64,000 nucleotides of DNA from Lutjanus erythropterus (taxonomy: Eukaryota; Chordata; Actinopteri; Lutjaniformes; Lutjanidae). Numbering within the stretch: the first letter of the stretch is position 1; each line of letters starts with the position of its first letter. The notes below the pieces were generated by a model, which was given only the letters and a program-made list of their open reading frames with translations, searched no databases and was not told the DNA's origin. Position numbers and translations under genes: made by a program. This document shows positions 48,668 through 60,460 of this stretch, one piece after another. The stretch covers positions 13,625,695 to 13,689,694 of the forward strand of contig CM034606.1 in the NCBI GenBank assembly GCA_020091685.1, given 5' to 3'.

Positions 48668-49385
48668 TGTTCACGATACATTATTCCTTATGTATTCATT
48701 ATTCAATGGGCCATAAGTATTAATACCCAGCAAGACTGGTCTAAGAAGGCTAACAGCAAGACACAAAGCATTGTAAGCTAGACAATCTCATACATGCTAC
48801 AGCGACTTCTATCACCAGCTTTTAATATAATCTTTTTCACACAGATATACCGTATACCCCAGTGAAATGTCAGAAAGGTATGGAAAAAATAGATACTGCA
48901 AAAGCCTAGTTGGAAGGCCTTTGGGTTTCTGGAGGCCCCACTTTTCCCTGGTCCCAGCCAAGTTAAAGGACTTGCTAACACCATACACCGCTAACTAAAT
49001 GTACCTACGACCGCGAAGCCAACGTTAGTCAGGCTTAGTTGGTTCAGAATGAGATGTATAATATTTTTCAGAAATCAATATTATACTTCTTTTTGTTAGT
49101 TGGCAACAGACATAGCTTACATGCAGGCTGCTTAACGCTAGCCAACTAGCGGTTCAGGCTTACGAGCTGTCAAAAATGCTAACTGTTAGCATTCCCTAGA
49201 ATGGGAGTTCCTAGCGTTCTAGCTAGCTTTGGCTAACCAGCCAGCTAGCGGGGTTAGCATGTTAGCTTGTGAAAAATTGACACAAAAAAATACACAAATG
49301 AACTAAGCGGTGGTGTACTGCTTCCAGATGGCGAGTGGACAATCGTGACATGCTGGACAAGTAATTTCTCGAGTTCATATCTTAC
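48668..49385 (-). other. Start of socs5 intron 1, rich in GCTAGC/GTTAGC words
   Basis: From about 49125 to 49270 the sequence repeats GCTAAC, GCTAGC, GTTAGC and AACTAGC. This low-complexity style is seen around fish promoters and repeats. No coding sequence. Confidence 0.4.
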
Positions 49386-49830
49386 CCGTGTGCCTTTTGA
49401 AAGCCCTATTCAAAAGCTCTCTTTGTCTGCAAAAAATGGCTATTAACAGAAGTCAGGCATACATCCCCCTTGCGGACCACGGTGTCGGATGAAAGCACGA
49501 AAGGTACGTGGATACTTGACGGTACCATCCCGAATATTTTAAAATTAATTAGTTAAATACTAATCAAAATTATTTTAAAAGCTAGATAGTTGTTTAAAGA
49601 CCGCGAAAGCCCGTTCTTCATCATGGTGGGGGTCTCCTTCTGTGCCGTGGTCGCTGCTGCTTCTAGCAGCCAATATGACGGCGGTCTCAGCAGACAGAGA
49701 GCCGGAGAGGCGGACGGTGTTCAGCGTGAGGGAGGCCGACTGACAGCGGCTCAGTCCAATGGAGGAGAGGGAAGAGACGGCCGTTTCCGACACAGCGCAC
49801 GGATAGGGAATGACCCGGAGCTGGCTCCAT
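49386..49830 (-). promoter_or_regulatory. Probable socs5 promoter and non-coding first exon (CpG-rich block)
   Basis: On the minus strand CACACGG is followed by GTAAGATATG (GT at 49385-49384), a strong 5' splice site that could join to the acceptor at 40483. The sequence upstream on that strand becomes CpG-rich (about 49600-49900). It contains ATTGG (inverted CCAAT) near 49760 and GCCGTCATATTGG near 49670, similar to YY1-type initiator motifs. The implied intron is about 8.9 kb. The transcription start is not defined. An alternative is a short exon starting after TTTTTTGCAG at about 49430. Confidence 0.4.
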
Positions 49831-49965
49831 GTGATGGGCGTCTCCTGTCACCAATGAGCGGAGAGAGGAGGGTGAGGATCTCCACTGGCAGCTACTTGGA
49901 AACGTGGAGAGGTGAAGTGATGCTGGTTGTGTTGTGGCCAGGCCGGAGCACTGATGTCATCCAGG
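49590..49965 (+). other. Possible divergent transcript from the socs5 CpG island
   Basis: On the + strand the CpG-rich block ends at GTCATCCAG, directly before GTAAGAAGC, a strong splice-donor match at 49966. The block also stays open for 141 codons (49590-50015), but the product is low-complexity Gly/Arg-rich and unrecognisable. A non-coding divergent RNA, or simply CpG-island composition, is likelier than a protein gene. Confidence 0.25.
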
Positions 49966-50279
49966 TAAGAAGCAGAGGGCTGGGAGTCAGGAGGACGGAG
50001 GTGGGAAGCAGCTGAGTACAAAGGTTTCAGGACTGTACTTTTTCAGGATTTATCCCTCTGACAACTTTTTACTTTTACTTCCTACATTTACCACAGATAT
50101 CCTTACATTTCCAAAACAGGATCGTTACTTTAGTTTTAATGCATTTGAGGGAAGTTATTGATTCTATTTATTTTGCATCATCATCACATTGTCAAGACTC
50201 ATTTCAACCAAAATAGATGGACAATGACACATGGAAAGGTTGATTCCAGGTTGGTTTATCCAGTAGTGCATGTCACACA

Positions 50280-50880
50280 TGACCGATAACAAGTGACATG
50301 ACAGTGACAAGATGAAAACATCTTAACTAGATGAAAACGATGTAAAAGACATAAGATTAAAACAACATCAAATTTCATGACAAAGTGACAACTATGTTAA
50401 AGGTCTAACAAAATGAAAACAGTGTAACAACATGAAAATGACAGGAAATATGTAACAAAACAAAAGAAAATGAAAACATCATAAAAGACTTAAGACAAAA
50501 AGGATGTAAAAGACATAAAAAGAAGACATAACAAGACGATAATGACAAAATATTTAACAAGACAAAAACAATATAAACAACGTAACAAGATGAAAACAAC
50601 GTAACAAGACAAAAATGTTATAAAAGACTTGTCAAGGTGAAAATGACATAAAAGACATAACAAGACTAAAATGGCGCTAAAAGACCCAACAAGACGAAAA
50701 CTGTTAAAGATATAACAAGACGGAAAACGCATAGAGGACGTCATAAAACAAAAATAATGTAAAAGACTTATTAAGACGAAAAGCATGTAAAAGACATAAC
50801 ATGAGGAAGACATAACAAGATGATAATGACAGAAAAGATATAACAAAATGAAAACAATGTAAAAGATGAAAAACGACACA
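50280..50880 (+). repeat. Purine-rich degenerate minisatellite (AACAAGACGAAAA...ATGTAAAAGACAT)
   Basis: Diverged units of roughly 20-30 bp are built from AACAAGA(C/T)GA, AAAATGA and TGTAAAAGACATA. They repeat across 600 bp with strong strand asymmetry: the + strand has almost no C or T runs. The minus strand stays open for up to 129 codons and would give a hydrophobic Phe/Leu/Tyr-rich peptide, purely as a consequence of the purine bias. Confidence 0.75.
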
Positions 50881-51507
50881 GTATAGTAAAGCTATAGTGA
50901 TAATCATGTTAGTTATAAATGACTAATAATGACAGTGACAACAAAATAAAAAAAATCAACAAACAAAGAAACAACAGCAACAGCAAAGTTGAAAATAACA
51001 GTATTTAATGTGGTAGCATGTCACTGGATGTCCCCCAGGATATTTAGGTGCCAGAATTTTAGGGAAAAATAATTGTTTGTTGCCGTGTACACCATGAACA
51101 CAGGCTGACCTCCCTGGGCAGCCAGGCCCATCTATGACGACCAGGCTTACTGTCGGTTAAGTATTTTCCACAAATTTACATGAAAATTACACTGATCATC
51201 ATTAATTGAGATAAAAATTAAAACTAGACTGTAGGAAAAAAAACTGAAAAGTAACTAAAACAACATTGTGTACTTACAAAACTACCTGAAATAAAAAAAA
51301 TATATATACAGGAATTTTTGTTAATTTGGTCAAATTTATCAACAAAAGCATGAGGAGATAATGTGATAATATGTTTATGGAGACTGTGATGTGCACATGA
51401 CTTTGAATCATTTGTCTTCACTGAGTGTTGTGTTTTTATTGTGATACCTATTCTGAACTTCTTAAATCTTGCCCCTGACAAATGCATCCCATAATATTAT
51501 TAATATG
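50881..51507. other. Intergenic, no gene seen
   Basis: AT-rich sequence between the minisatellite and the Tc1 fossil. Confidence 0.4.
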
Positions 51508-52390
51508 AATTTGATACCTGCAGCATGTTCCAAAAAAGCTGGGGCGGGGGCATGTTTGCTGTTGTGAAACATCACTTTTTCTTTAACAGCACTCATGTGT
51601 AAGTGTTTGGTAACTGTCTGAGGACACTGATAGTTTAAGTTCTGAAGGTGAAATTTGTTCACATTCTTGCTTGATATCTGACTTCAGGTGCTCAACAGAC
51701 CAGAGTCTCTGTTGTTGTATTTTGTGATTCATAGTGCACCACACATTTTCAATAGGAGACAGGTCTGGACTGAAGGCAGGTCAGTTTAGGACCCAAACTC
51801 TTTTACTTCAAAAGCTACACTGTTGTAACACCTGCAGAATGTGTCTCGGTATTGTCTTGCTAAAAGAACAGGGTTGTCTGGATGGCAGCATGTGTTGCTC
51901 CAAAACCTTTATGAACTGTACTGGATGTTGTTTCTCTTTGCATGGTAGAGTCTTAACTTGCATTTGTAGGTGCAGTGACAAACCAATCCCATTTCCAAAG
52001 TGTTCCTGAGTTATTGTAGTATCCTTTATATAATTTTGTCAGTTTTTAATGTAATTTTTAATGCAGTACCTCCTGAGGGGTCAGTGGTCACAGGCATTCG
52101 ATGTTGGGTTTCAATGATGTCCCTTAAGTGCAGAGATTTTTCCTGATTCTCTGAAAACTTTTAATGATATTTTGGATTGTAAATGGTGGAATCACTAAAC
52201 TCCCTAAAATAAAACATTGGGACTATTTTCCGTTTTTTTGTTTCTCCTGTTCCAACTTTTTTGAAATGTGTTGCAAGCATCAAATTGCACAGAATGAGTG
52301 TATAATTACAAAGTTTATCAGTTTGAACATTAAAAGTCTTGCCTTTGTACTGTATTTAATTGAATACAAGTTGAAAAGCATTTGAAACTT
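51508..52390 (-). mobile_element. Tc1/mariner-type transposon fossil, transposase sense on the minus strand
   Basis: Inverted termini: left ATACCTGCAGCATGTTCCAA and, read on the opposite strand, right ATGCTTGCAACACATTTCAA. On the minus strand at about 51746-51785 the reading PAFSPDLSPIENVW is visible. This is the Tc1-family motif around the last catalytic acidic residue. Elsewhere the coding region is interrupted by stops, shifts and a large internal deletion. It belongs to the same family as 20943-21695 but retains the opposite part of the transposase. Confidence 0.75.
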
Positions 52391-53484
52391 TAGAGTTTGT
52401 AATAAAAAACTAAGCTAAAACAAAACATTTTTAAACAATAAAAATGAAACTGAAACAAGCAAATCCACTCTGGAAACAACTGAAATGAAACTGAACAGAA
52501 AACAAAGTTAAAAGCTGAGATAAAAAATAAAAACAAATGAAAAATGCACAAAAATGATAAATTCATTGGTACTCAGTAGCTAATGCTTGCTCCAGGGCCT
52601 CCTAGTAGGTTGATCTGGCCATGATCATATGTGTAAACTTTTAACTGTCACGTTTTTAATCTGTGCACAAAATAAATAAGTATTAAATGGATTTATTTGC
52701 GGAAATGGCAGGATGGTAAAAAACCTAGTGTCCCTCTAATTGAAATAAAATGAAACACTGAGAGCAGCCATCTTCCTGAGGCTTGAGATGTGGCATTACG
52801 AAGCCCAGACCAGTGAACATGTGTCACAGCTTGTACCAAAGTAAATCTTAGAACAATCAAAACGTCTCAGAGGAGCATTCATAGTCACTCGCACCCACAC
52901 ATGAGGTCATCTCCTGGAGTCGGATCATTCATGAGCACATGACACGAGGCGTAATGGGAAGTGGAAGTGGTGTGAGTAATGTAGTAGTTAGCTGGAGCTG
53001 AGGTTGAGTTCGGGGGAAATCACCAGCAGTCCGAACACATTAGCTTTTACATCTCCGCGATGCTGATCTAATTTGTGCTTATGAAAGGAAATGAAAGAGA
53101 ATTGCATTAGCACTGATTCTGCTGCCAGGAGTGATTCACACTATTTTAGTCAACATGGGCCTCTCCTACCAGGTCTGTGCTGTGTCATCTGCAAGCAATC
53201 CACAAAGAGGATATGATAACTTACTGAGTGAATGACTGTGATTCATTTGGATCTGAAGGAGAGTGGTCTGGTGATAATGTCTCATATCGGGTCTACTATA
53301 AATGAGAAACAGGACTTTAAAGTTCAGATTATTTTATGTTATTTTGCCGTCAGACAAACTTTTCCTACAGGAAACTGCTGTAATATGAGCCAAATATCGC
53401 TCTCTCCAAAGCAACCCGACTCCATTGGCAAAATCATTTTACCTCACAGAAAATGTGTTTTCTGCTGCCTTGATTGGTTAATTC
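52391..53484. other. Intergenic, no gene seen
   Basis: A-rich at the left (52400-52560), then unremarkable. The 119-codon frame at 53232-53591 runs into the repeat that starts near 53490 and has no recognisable domain. Confidence 0.35.
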
Positions 53485-53489
53485 GTTTC

Positions 53490-54262
53490 AGAGGTGGGAG
53501 TAAGTCACCAACCTCAAGCAAGTCCCGAGTTACTGTGGTGAGAATCAAGCAAATCAGGTCAAGTCTCAAGTCAAGTCATACGAAAATCTGACGATCCCCC
53601 CCAGTTTATACATTTCAGTCAGTTCGAAGACAATGGTTGTGACAAGTTTTATTTTCGCCATTAACTTAAACTGTTGCGGGCAGTTTACACTGTAAGATTT
53701 CTGTGGATATTTTTCTGGCAGTAACAAGCCTCCAGAGTGAACAACAATGGAGAGTCAATAATTATAGCACAGCTCTATGGCGTTAAAGGGCTCTGAAGTA
53801 AAAACAGTATGAAACAAAATACTTTCCTCATAATGTTGAGGTTCCTATGAAGATTTCCCTTCAGGAAGGTCACATCAACAGAGCGTTGAGAGCCATCCTC
53901 ACCAGCAGAAACAGGCCACTTGACTCAAACACCAATAGCGATGAAGGACTTAACACATCTGTCTAAGTTGTTTGTTCATATATCGCTGCACACCACTGTT
54001 CTCTTCTTACTACTGTCATTGACAACATAATACTTGAATTCAAATTTTATTATTTTTGGTCTAATATTACCCTCCCTTCATGATAGATGCCTCAATCGCC
54101 ACTGCAGGTCTGCCTAGAAAAATGCAAATGTTTAATAAGAAAAAAGTCATGAGTCTCAAGTCTAAGTCAGGTCTCAAGTCACAAATACCAAGTCAAAATC
54201 AAGTCTTATAATAGTATTAGTCAAACAAGCCTCCAGTCCTCTAATTTGTGACTTTAAGGTCA
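53490..54262. mobile_element. CAAGTC-rich transposon-like repeat
   Basis: Begins AGAGGTGGGAGTAAGTCACC, with AGCAAGTCCCGAGT and GTCAAGTCTCAAGTCAAGTC. It ends with CTCAAGTC, CAGGTCTCAAGTCACAAATA, CAAGTCAAAATCAAGTC and AATTTGTGACTTTAA. CAAGTC arrays at both ends of a non-coding core are typical of a dispersed fish element. The core (53600-54100) was not recognised. Confidence 0.5.
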
Positions 54263-55060
54263 AGTTATGTTCTGTGAGGTGAAATTACTGGGGGGTTTTT
54301 TCTATGGAGTTTGGTTGGTTTGGAGGGCATGATATCTGGCTTATATAACAGTGATTTCCTGTCAGTGAAGGCTGTTTGATGGCAAAATAAATCAGTGAAA
54401 GTATTTGAATGTAGTGAACCATTTTTTAAACGGTTAAAATACCTTTTTGTTGTTGACCCTGTCCATAGCAGTTCATTGCTCAGCTTCTGTGCTGGGGATC
54501 CTCTCTGCTTCTCCTACTCTGAGTAATACACTGACTACTGAAAAAATACCCCAATCCCACATCAAACTATATGAACTATCCCTTTAACTGAAGAGAATAA
54601 AGAGCGGCAGCCTCCACTCCTGAGTATTTATAATAAGGAATGTTTTCATTTTTTATACAATGAGACTACTTGCATATTATGAGTTTATTCTTCCAGGAAT
54701 TCTTCCAGGATCAGTCTGAAAGTTTCAGGTGAGGCGTCAGTCACAGGAATGAATATTGTTGAAGTTTGAAGCAATTTATTGCAGCAAGCAGCTAGTCTGA
54801 CATCCAAATGAACTAAAACAAATCATAAGTGCTGACAGATAATGCCTGGGCATGGACAGCCACTCCGTACAGGAATAGATTTGGATACAGATCAGTCGTG
54901 ATATTGAATAGATGGAGAGATGCGGACGCTTGATAGGATGTCAGTATTTCATTTTCTTTGTAAAGTGTCTAAGAAAAGCACATGAGGATTATTATGTGGC
55001 GGGTATAGACCATATTTCAAAGTCAGTTCATTTTTTAACTGGTTCCTCAGAAGTGTCAAG
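54263..55060. other. Intergenic, no gene seen
   Basis: No exon or repeat that I can support. Confidence 0.35.
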
Positions 55061-55247
55061 CTGCAATGATGAATCAATAAGTTGTTAGCGATTAAATTAA
55101 TCTCCATCTATTTTGATAATTGATTAATCAGTTAAAATGATGTCAGTTTTGTATCAGTTTTCCGAGATTTTACTGACCAAACAAGTCATCAAATAAGATT
55201 TTGACAGATTAATTGAAAATGTAAGTAATCGTTAGTTGCAGCCCTAC
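55061..55247. mobile_element. GCTGCAA-type MITE, short copy
   Basis: Runs from AAGCTGCAATGATGAATCAA through GATTAAATTAATCTCC and AAACAAGTCATCAAATAAGA to GTAATCGTTAGTTGCAGCCC. Inverted termini and internal words match the family at 33841, with an internal deletion. Confidence 0.7.
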
Positions 55248-55971
55248 AAAAATGTAGTAAATGTTTTGGTGGTCTGGTGGTGTCTGTCTAAAGAAATGAT
55301 AGGTCATCAACTCTAGAGCAACTTTTGTTGGACTACAGTTAAATAAAAGTTAAGATAAAAGTTGTTTGGTCCAGTGTCTCTTCAATTTCCACTGAAACTG
55401 AGGTTATAAAATAACTGAATACAGTCACAGTTTATTTAACCATGTCAGATCTTGTAATTTCTATTTTGATGCTTATTATGTTTTGCATTCTGAAGTCATT
55501 CCTAATTATTTCGTTCCTGTATTTCATATTCAGTTTGACCATTTTTCTCTTGGTGTGAGAGATAATGTTTAATCTATTTAATCTGAAAGCAGCTTTTGTA
55601 TTTTAATTGTAACTCATTTTATCATCTGTTTTGATTTTAGACAAAAAAAAAGACAAATTCAGTAAGTCAGGACAAGTTTTATGCCAATAATATTGGTGAT
55701 TTTATTCAAGAGATATATTAGAAAATATTATCTTTTATTCAGAGTACATATTGCACACAGACTCATGAAAAATTCCAAATAAAACTAGTTCTGTTTTGAA
55801 TGTCTTGTATGAATCTTGATGTACAGTATCTAAGAAGTGTTCTTGTAGTGATAAAGGAAAGGTTGCCATCTTGTGGCAGCGGGGGGAAACGTCCAAATCA
55901 CAATACAAAACATTCAGATGATGTTTAGGACTCCTGTTTTGTCTATTTTATGGATCTTTTTTAGGCTTAAT
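55248..55971. other. Intergenic, no gene seen
   Basis: AT-rich, with no feature of note. Confidence 0.4.
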
Positions 55972-56325
55972 AGACCGGTGTGTAGGATTTAGTGGCATCT
56001 TGTGGTGAACTTACAGATTGCAAACATCTCATGTCACTCTCCCCTTCCAAGCATGCAGGAGAACCTATACTGGCCATGAAACTTATGAAAAACACCATAT
56101 GTAGAGCCAGTGTTTGGTTTGTCTCCTCTGGGCTACTGTAGAAACATGGCAGTACAAAATAGGAGGATCCGTAGATATAAACAGTTTATTCTAAGTTAAC
56201 AAAGATACAACAAATCATATTTTCAGGTGATTATACATGAAAACACACTTGTAAATATTTTATTCCATTCTGCAATATTCTTCCAATACATTCCCATCCA
56301 CTTGTGTGTTCTTTAAAAAAAATAT
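55972..56325 (+). mobile_element. MITE copy 3 (same family as 12393 and 36301)
   Basis: Opens GACCGGTGTGTAGGATTTAG and follows the family in order: GCATCTTGTGGTGAACTTAC, AGAGCCAGTGTTTGGTTTGT, CTACTGTAGAAACATGGCAG, TTTCAGGTGATTATACATGA. The right end is decayed near CTTGTGTGTTCTTTA. Confidence 0.7.
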
Positions 56326-57169
56326 ATAAATCATTAATAAATTGTATTTCCATGCTTGGCTCTATTGTATTTTATTTGTTTATGACAACACAAAAATCAC
56401 AAAATCAGTCTCTATCTCGACACAGTGTCATGTAAAATAAATAATAAGATTCTCAAAAATTTGCTTGTTTAATCAGTACTGTTGCAGTTTTTTTGTCATT
56501 TAAACCTTGGGCAATTATTATCAGTAATAAACAGAAACACAAAAAGGGGCTTTTGCAAGTATATCTGTGCTTGTAGAAGTGTGCCTTTAAAATCAAAACA
56601 GATTGTGAAAAACTAGACATGAAGTCCAAGTATGTGTAAAATTGGCAAACACAAGAGTGAGGCAGCAGATCGTGGAAGCAGACCAAGAAAGAAAATTTAG
56701 TAAGTGTAAGAACATGGTAGCTTCCAACATTAGCAAAGGAGAAAAAAAGCTAGACTCTTCCAGCTGATGAGACAGATAGGAGACTGAAGAATGACAGAGC
56801 TCTGCGGCTGTGACAGGAGATTACAGTCAGTGCAGCACCTCATGAATTTGGGTTGAGAGCCAGAGGGAAGTCGCTGGAGGACAGTACATGACAGCAGCCT
56901 GGAAGGTGGGGAAAGCCACACGAATTGATGCCAAAAGAAATTTATTTAAGATTCTTTTGTCTTGTCCGTTTCACATTTTTATCCCAATACATCTATCACG
57001 AGTGTACAACGTGTCTGATAAAAGGAAATCAATCTTGATGTCGTCTGCACAGCCATCCCTCTCAAGATAAAGTTGTGGAAGCACAAAACCAAACATTTAA
57101 AGGCTATAAACTGTGTTGTTTTCTGTAAGTAACTGTCTGCTTTTTTCTCTTCTGCACAGCTGAGTAAGA
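56326..57169. other. Intergenic, no gene seen
   Basis: Short overlapping frames only, with no recognisable product. Confidence 0.35.
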
Positions 57170-58150
57170 ACTTAGAATCAGAACCGTTCTATTCTGTTAT
57201 AGAACTATTCTGTTCTATAACTGCTCTGTTCTGTTCTCGAACAGTCCTGCACTACAAAAACTCAGTTCTGTTTTAGAACTGCTCTGTATTACAACTGTCC
57301 TCTCCTGTTCTAAAACTGTTCTGCCTAGAACTGTTAGAACTGTTCTTTCTGTCCTAGATTTTTTCTATTCTGTTCGAAAACAGTCTTGTTCTGGTATAGA
57401 ACAGTTCTATACTGTTATAGAACTGTTCTGTTCTAGAGCTGCTCTGTATTGCAGCTGTTCTGGTTCTTTTCTAGAAGAGGTCTATTCTGTGCTAGAACAG
57501 CTCTGTATTACAACTGTTCTCTTCTGTTCTGTCTAGATCTGTTAGAACTGTTCTGTCTATTCTAGAACTTTTCTGTTCTGTTTGAAAATGGTCTTGTTCT
57601 GTTATAGAGCTGTTCTGTTGTAGAGCTGCTCTGTATTACAAGTGTTCTGGTTCTGTTCTAGAGCAAGTCCATTCGGTTCTACAACTGTTCTGTTCTACAA
57701 TTGTTTTGTTCTTTTTTTAGTAGACTGTACTGTAGACTGTTCTGTCTAGAACTGTTCTGTCTGTTCTAGAATTTTCTGTTCTGTTCTAGAGCTGCTCTGC
57801 ATTACATCTGGTCTGGTTCTGTATTCTGTTCTACAACTGTTTTGTTCTTTTTTTAGAATAGTTCTGTACTAGAACACCTCTGTTCTGTTCCAGACCTGCT
57901 CTGTATTACAACTGTTCTCTTCTCTTCTAGACTGTTCTGTTTTAGAACTGTTAGAACTGTTCTTTCTGATCTAGAGCTTTTCTGTTCAGAAGCTGTCTTG
58001 TTGTGGTCTAGAATAGTTCCATTCTAGTACTCTTCTGTTCTTTTCTAGAACAGCTCTGTAAGTAGAACAGCGCTGCTATGTTCTAGAACTGCTCTGTATT
58101 ACAATTGTTCTGTTTTTGTTTTGTTTTAGAACAGGTTTATACTGTTCTAT
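57170..58150 (+). repeat. Degenerate minisatellite of TGTTCT / TTCTAGAAC units
   Basis: About 980 bp made almost entirely of CTGTTCT, TTCTAGAACTG, GCTCTGTATTACAACTG and close variants in irregular order. By hand I count roughly 35 TGTTCT hexamers on the + strand, several AGAACA, and several TTCTAGAA palindromes (about 57468, 57560, 57766, 58045, 58080). TGTTCT/AGAACA is the steroid-receptor (GR/AR) half-site and TTCnnGAA is the heat-shock-factor core, so the array is a dense cluster of such words. Whether it is bound is unknown. There is no coding potential. Confidence 0.85.
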
Positions 58151-58363
58151 TACCATATGGTTTTCACACATGTCACATGACATCTTTTATATCTTAAAGT
58201 GCTCAAGAATTCACATAAATGAAAATTAAATAATTAAAATGCATAATTTCGGTGACCTGGTAAATTTGAATATCACCTCACCAGCCATGACACATCAGAG
58301 ACAAATGTTCTTTAACCTAAAGCACATTGTGTTGAATGTGGTTTACTTCTCTCACAGCTCAGT

Positions 58364-58394
<31 letters not shown>

Positions 58395-59679
58395 TTTTTG
58401 GTTGTGTTGTGTTTTTTCTCATTTATTTTGGGAAGGTGGTCCTCAGAATTGTCTTAACAATCAGAAGTGTGTCTTAAGTTACAAAAGGTTGACAACCCCT
58501 GCAATAATGCACATGACAAGAGATGCTATCTTCATATATGGTAACATGAAACTAGAACAGGAAGAAGCTGGGGTTGGGGGTTGGGTTAGGAGAAATAATC
58601 ACACATTAAACAAAAACAACAACAACAACATATAGTTAATCTGAGTCGCAGCATAAAATTCAGATTAATAAACGGGATGATCAGAAACACCACCTGATTG
58701 TCTTTGTTGGACACAATTGTTGATTTGTTTGAAAATGATTGGTCATTATAGCAGTGATGCAGTCAACTGTGCATGAAGATATGACACTTGTTAAGAAGAC
58801 AGGAAGACGATGCTGTGATAAGGCGCTGGTGGTGAGAGTAATAGCTGAGAATAATGTCTGTCATTAGTTTATAAATGGAAATGGAAATTATATGCCTCCT
58901 CTCTTATTTCAACGAGGACAAACTAAATAATTTTATTAAAATTACTCTTGGTATAATGCAATACAATTCAACTGAGGAAATCAAACAGTCACTCTGAAAC
59001 AGTTTCAGCAAAAATTAATATTATGGCCTTCATGAATGTAGGATTTCTTGCATAACTGTTGTATTTGATTGCAACAGTTAGGTAGAAAAGATAGCTGGAT
59101 TAAAGCTCAGAGTTTATGTGAATGCCTAATTTATTAGCTAATTTTGGAAAATAAACCAAGTTCCAAGTACACAGGACTTTCCTAGCACTTCATGGCTAGA
59201 ACTGATGTTTAGCCAAAAACACAGAAAGGATGGTTTTTTTTCTCTTGATGTATAACACCGGACCACCTGAACAAAAACAACCAATCAGAGGCAGCTTCCA
59301 ACCCAAAACGTCAGTATTTGACTCCCTGGGAATGAGACTCATCAGTCAGTCCAACCCAAAACGTCCTTCAGGTGCAGCGCATTCTTGCAAATGCCATTAG
59401 GAGCACTAGGAGGAGCCAGAGATACATGGTTTTTTGATATATTTTCTGTTTCTTGCACTGCTGTCAGGATATATTGACAGCTTCAGCAAATGTGACAAAA
59501 AATGTATTCATAGACGTTAATAACTGTAGCACTTGTAGTGCCATCTAATATCTGAGTAGAAAGCAGAAAGGTGAAGGATAATCTATTCAAAAATCAGCGA
59601 GAGGCACTCATGCTTCAAAGATCAACACAACTCATCCATTCACAGACTGAGAAGTGGCATTAAGAGTACATTAATGAAA
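58151..59679. other. Intergenic DNA with microsatellites
   Basis: A (TTTA)n tract runs at 58363-58397 and a short (AAC)n tract at about 58611-58629. Around 59265-59420 AACCCAAAACGTC occurs twice (near 59300 and 59350), suggesting a decayed repeat. No gene is supported. Confidence 0.45.
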
Positions 59680-60460
59680 TGTCACCAGCTTTAAGAGGTT
59701 TTGGGCTTTGTTGTGTTGGGAAATGAAGTGGTGCTGATTGTGCTTCATGTTGTGCATTAGATGTAAAGCACTAGGTCACCTTAGCCACCTGACTTTGATG
59801 AATGAAATACTTCTTCTCTCTTCTAGACCTTTCTTAAAGGGTTAGGGTTCTTTTCTTAAAATCCTTATTCTTCTGCACAGATGAGATCATCTCTATTTTA
59901 GAGATGAAGATTCATAAACTCTGGGTAATATATATTTTAAAAACGGATAATAGACCTCAGCTCAGACAGTATGGAAAAGTATGGAATTTGATTTGAGTAA
60001 TTTCCAGGTCGGGATAAGAATGGGGAAAAAAGAAAAGAGATTATGGAAAAATATGAATATTTCCAAGTGTTTCTCAAGTAACAGTCAGAAAAATATAGGC
60101 TCAGCATTAAGTAATTTTACAGTTTAAAATGTCCTATAATGCATTTGTATTTTTAGCTGTATTGCTGTATTTTTTAGACAATAATATGAGTATAGCGAGC
60201 ATCGGTTAGTTTACTTCCTGTTGGGAAGAGACACTAGAGTCACAGCTGTAACAGTGAAATGCAAGTTTTCCAAGGGGTGGTTTGATGATCCCAAATATAA
60301 AACCTAGTTAGCTAAGGATTCCAGTTGGACAAGAAAGCTAGATGTCATTTATCGTCATATTGTAAAATGTGTAGGAAACCTGATGAAGACCTCAGACCGA
60401 GTCCTAACTTACAGTATGTTTTGGGATGCCAAAAGCAAAAACAAGACTCTAAATCATTAA
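59680..60460 (+). repeat. Duplicated segment, copy A
   Basis: Contains GCTTTGTTGTGTTGGGAAAT, GCTTCATGTTGTGCATTAGA and CACCTTAGCCACCTGA. Further on it has CACAGATGAGATCATCTCTA and CCTGATGAAGACCTCAGACC, and it ends AAACAAGACTCTAAATC. Copy B at 63521 has the same series. Between about 59960 and 60375 copy A carries roughly 420 bp that copy B lacks. It is non-coding as far as I can see. Confidence 0.8.

Noticed and set aside
50490-50879. 129-codon minus-strand frame giving a hydrophobic Phe/Leu/Tyr-rich, membrane-like peptide
   Set aside because: It is the complement of the purine-rich minisatellite at 50280-50880. The lack of stops follows from base composition.
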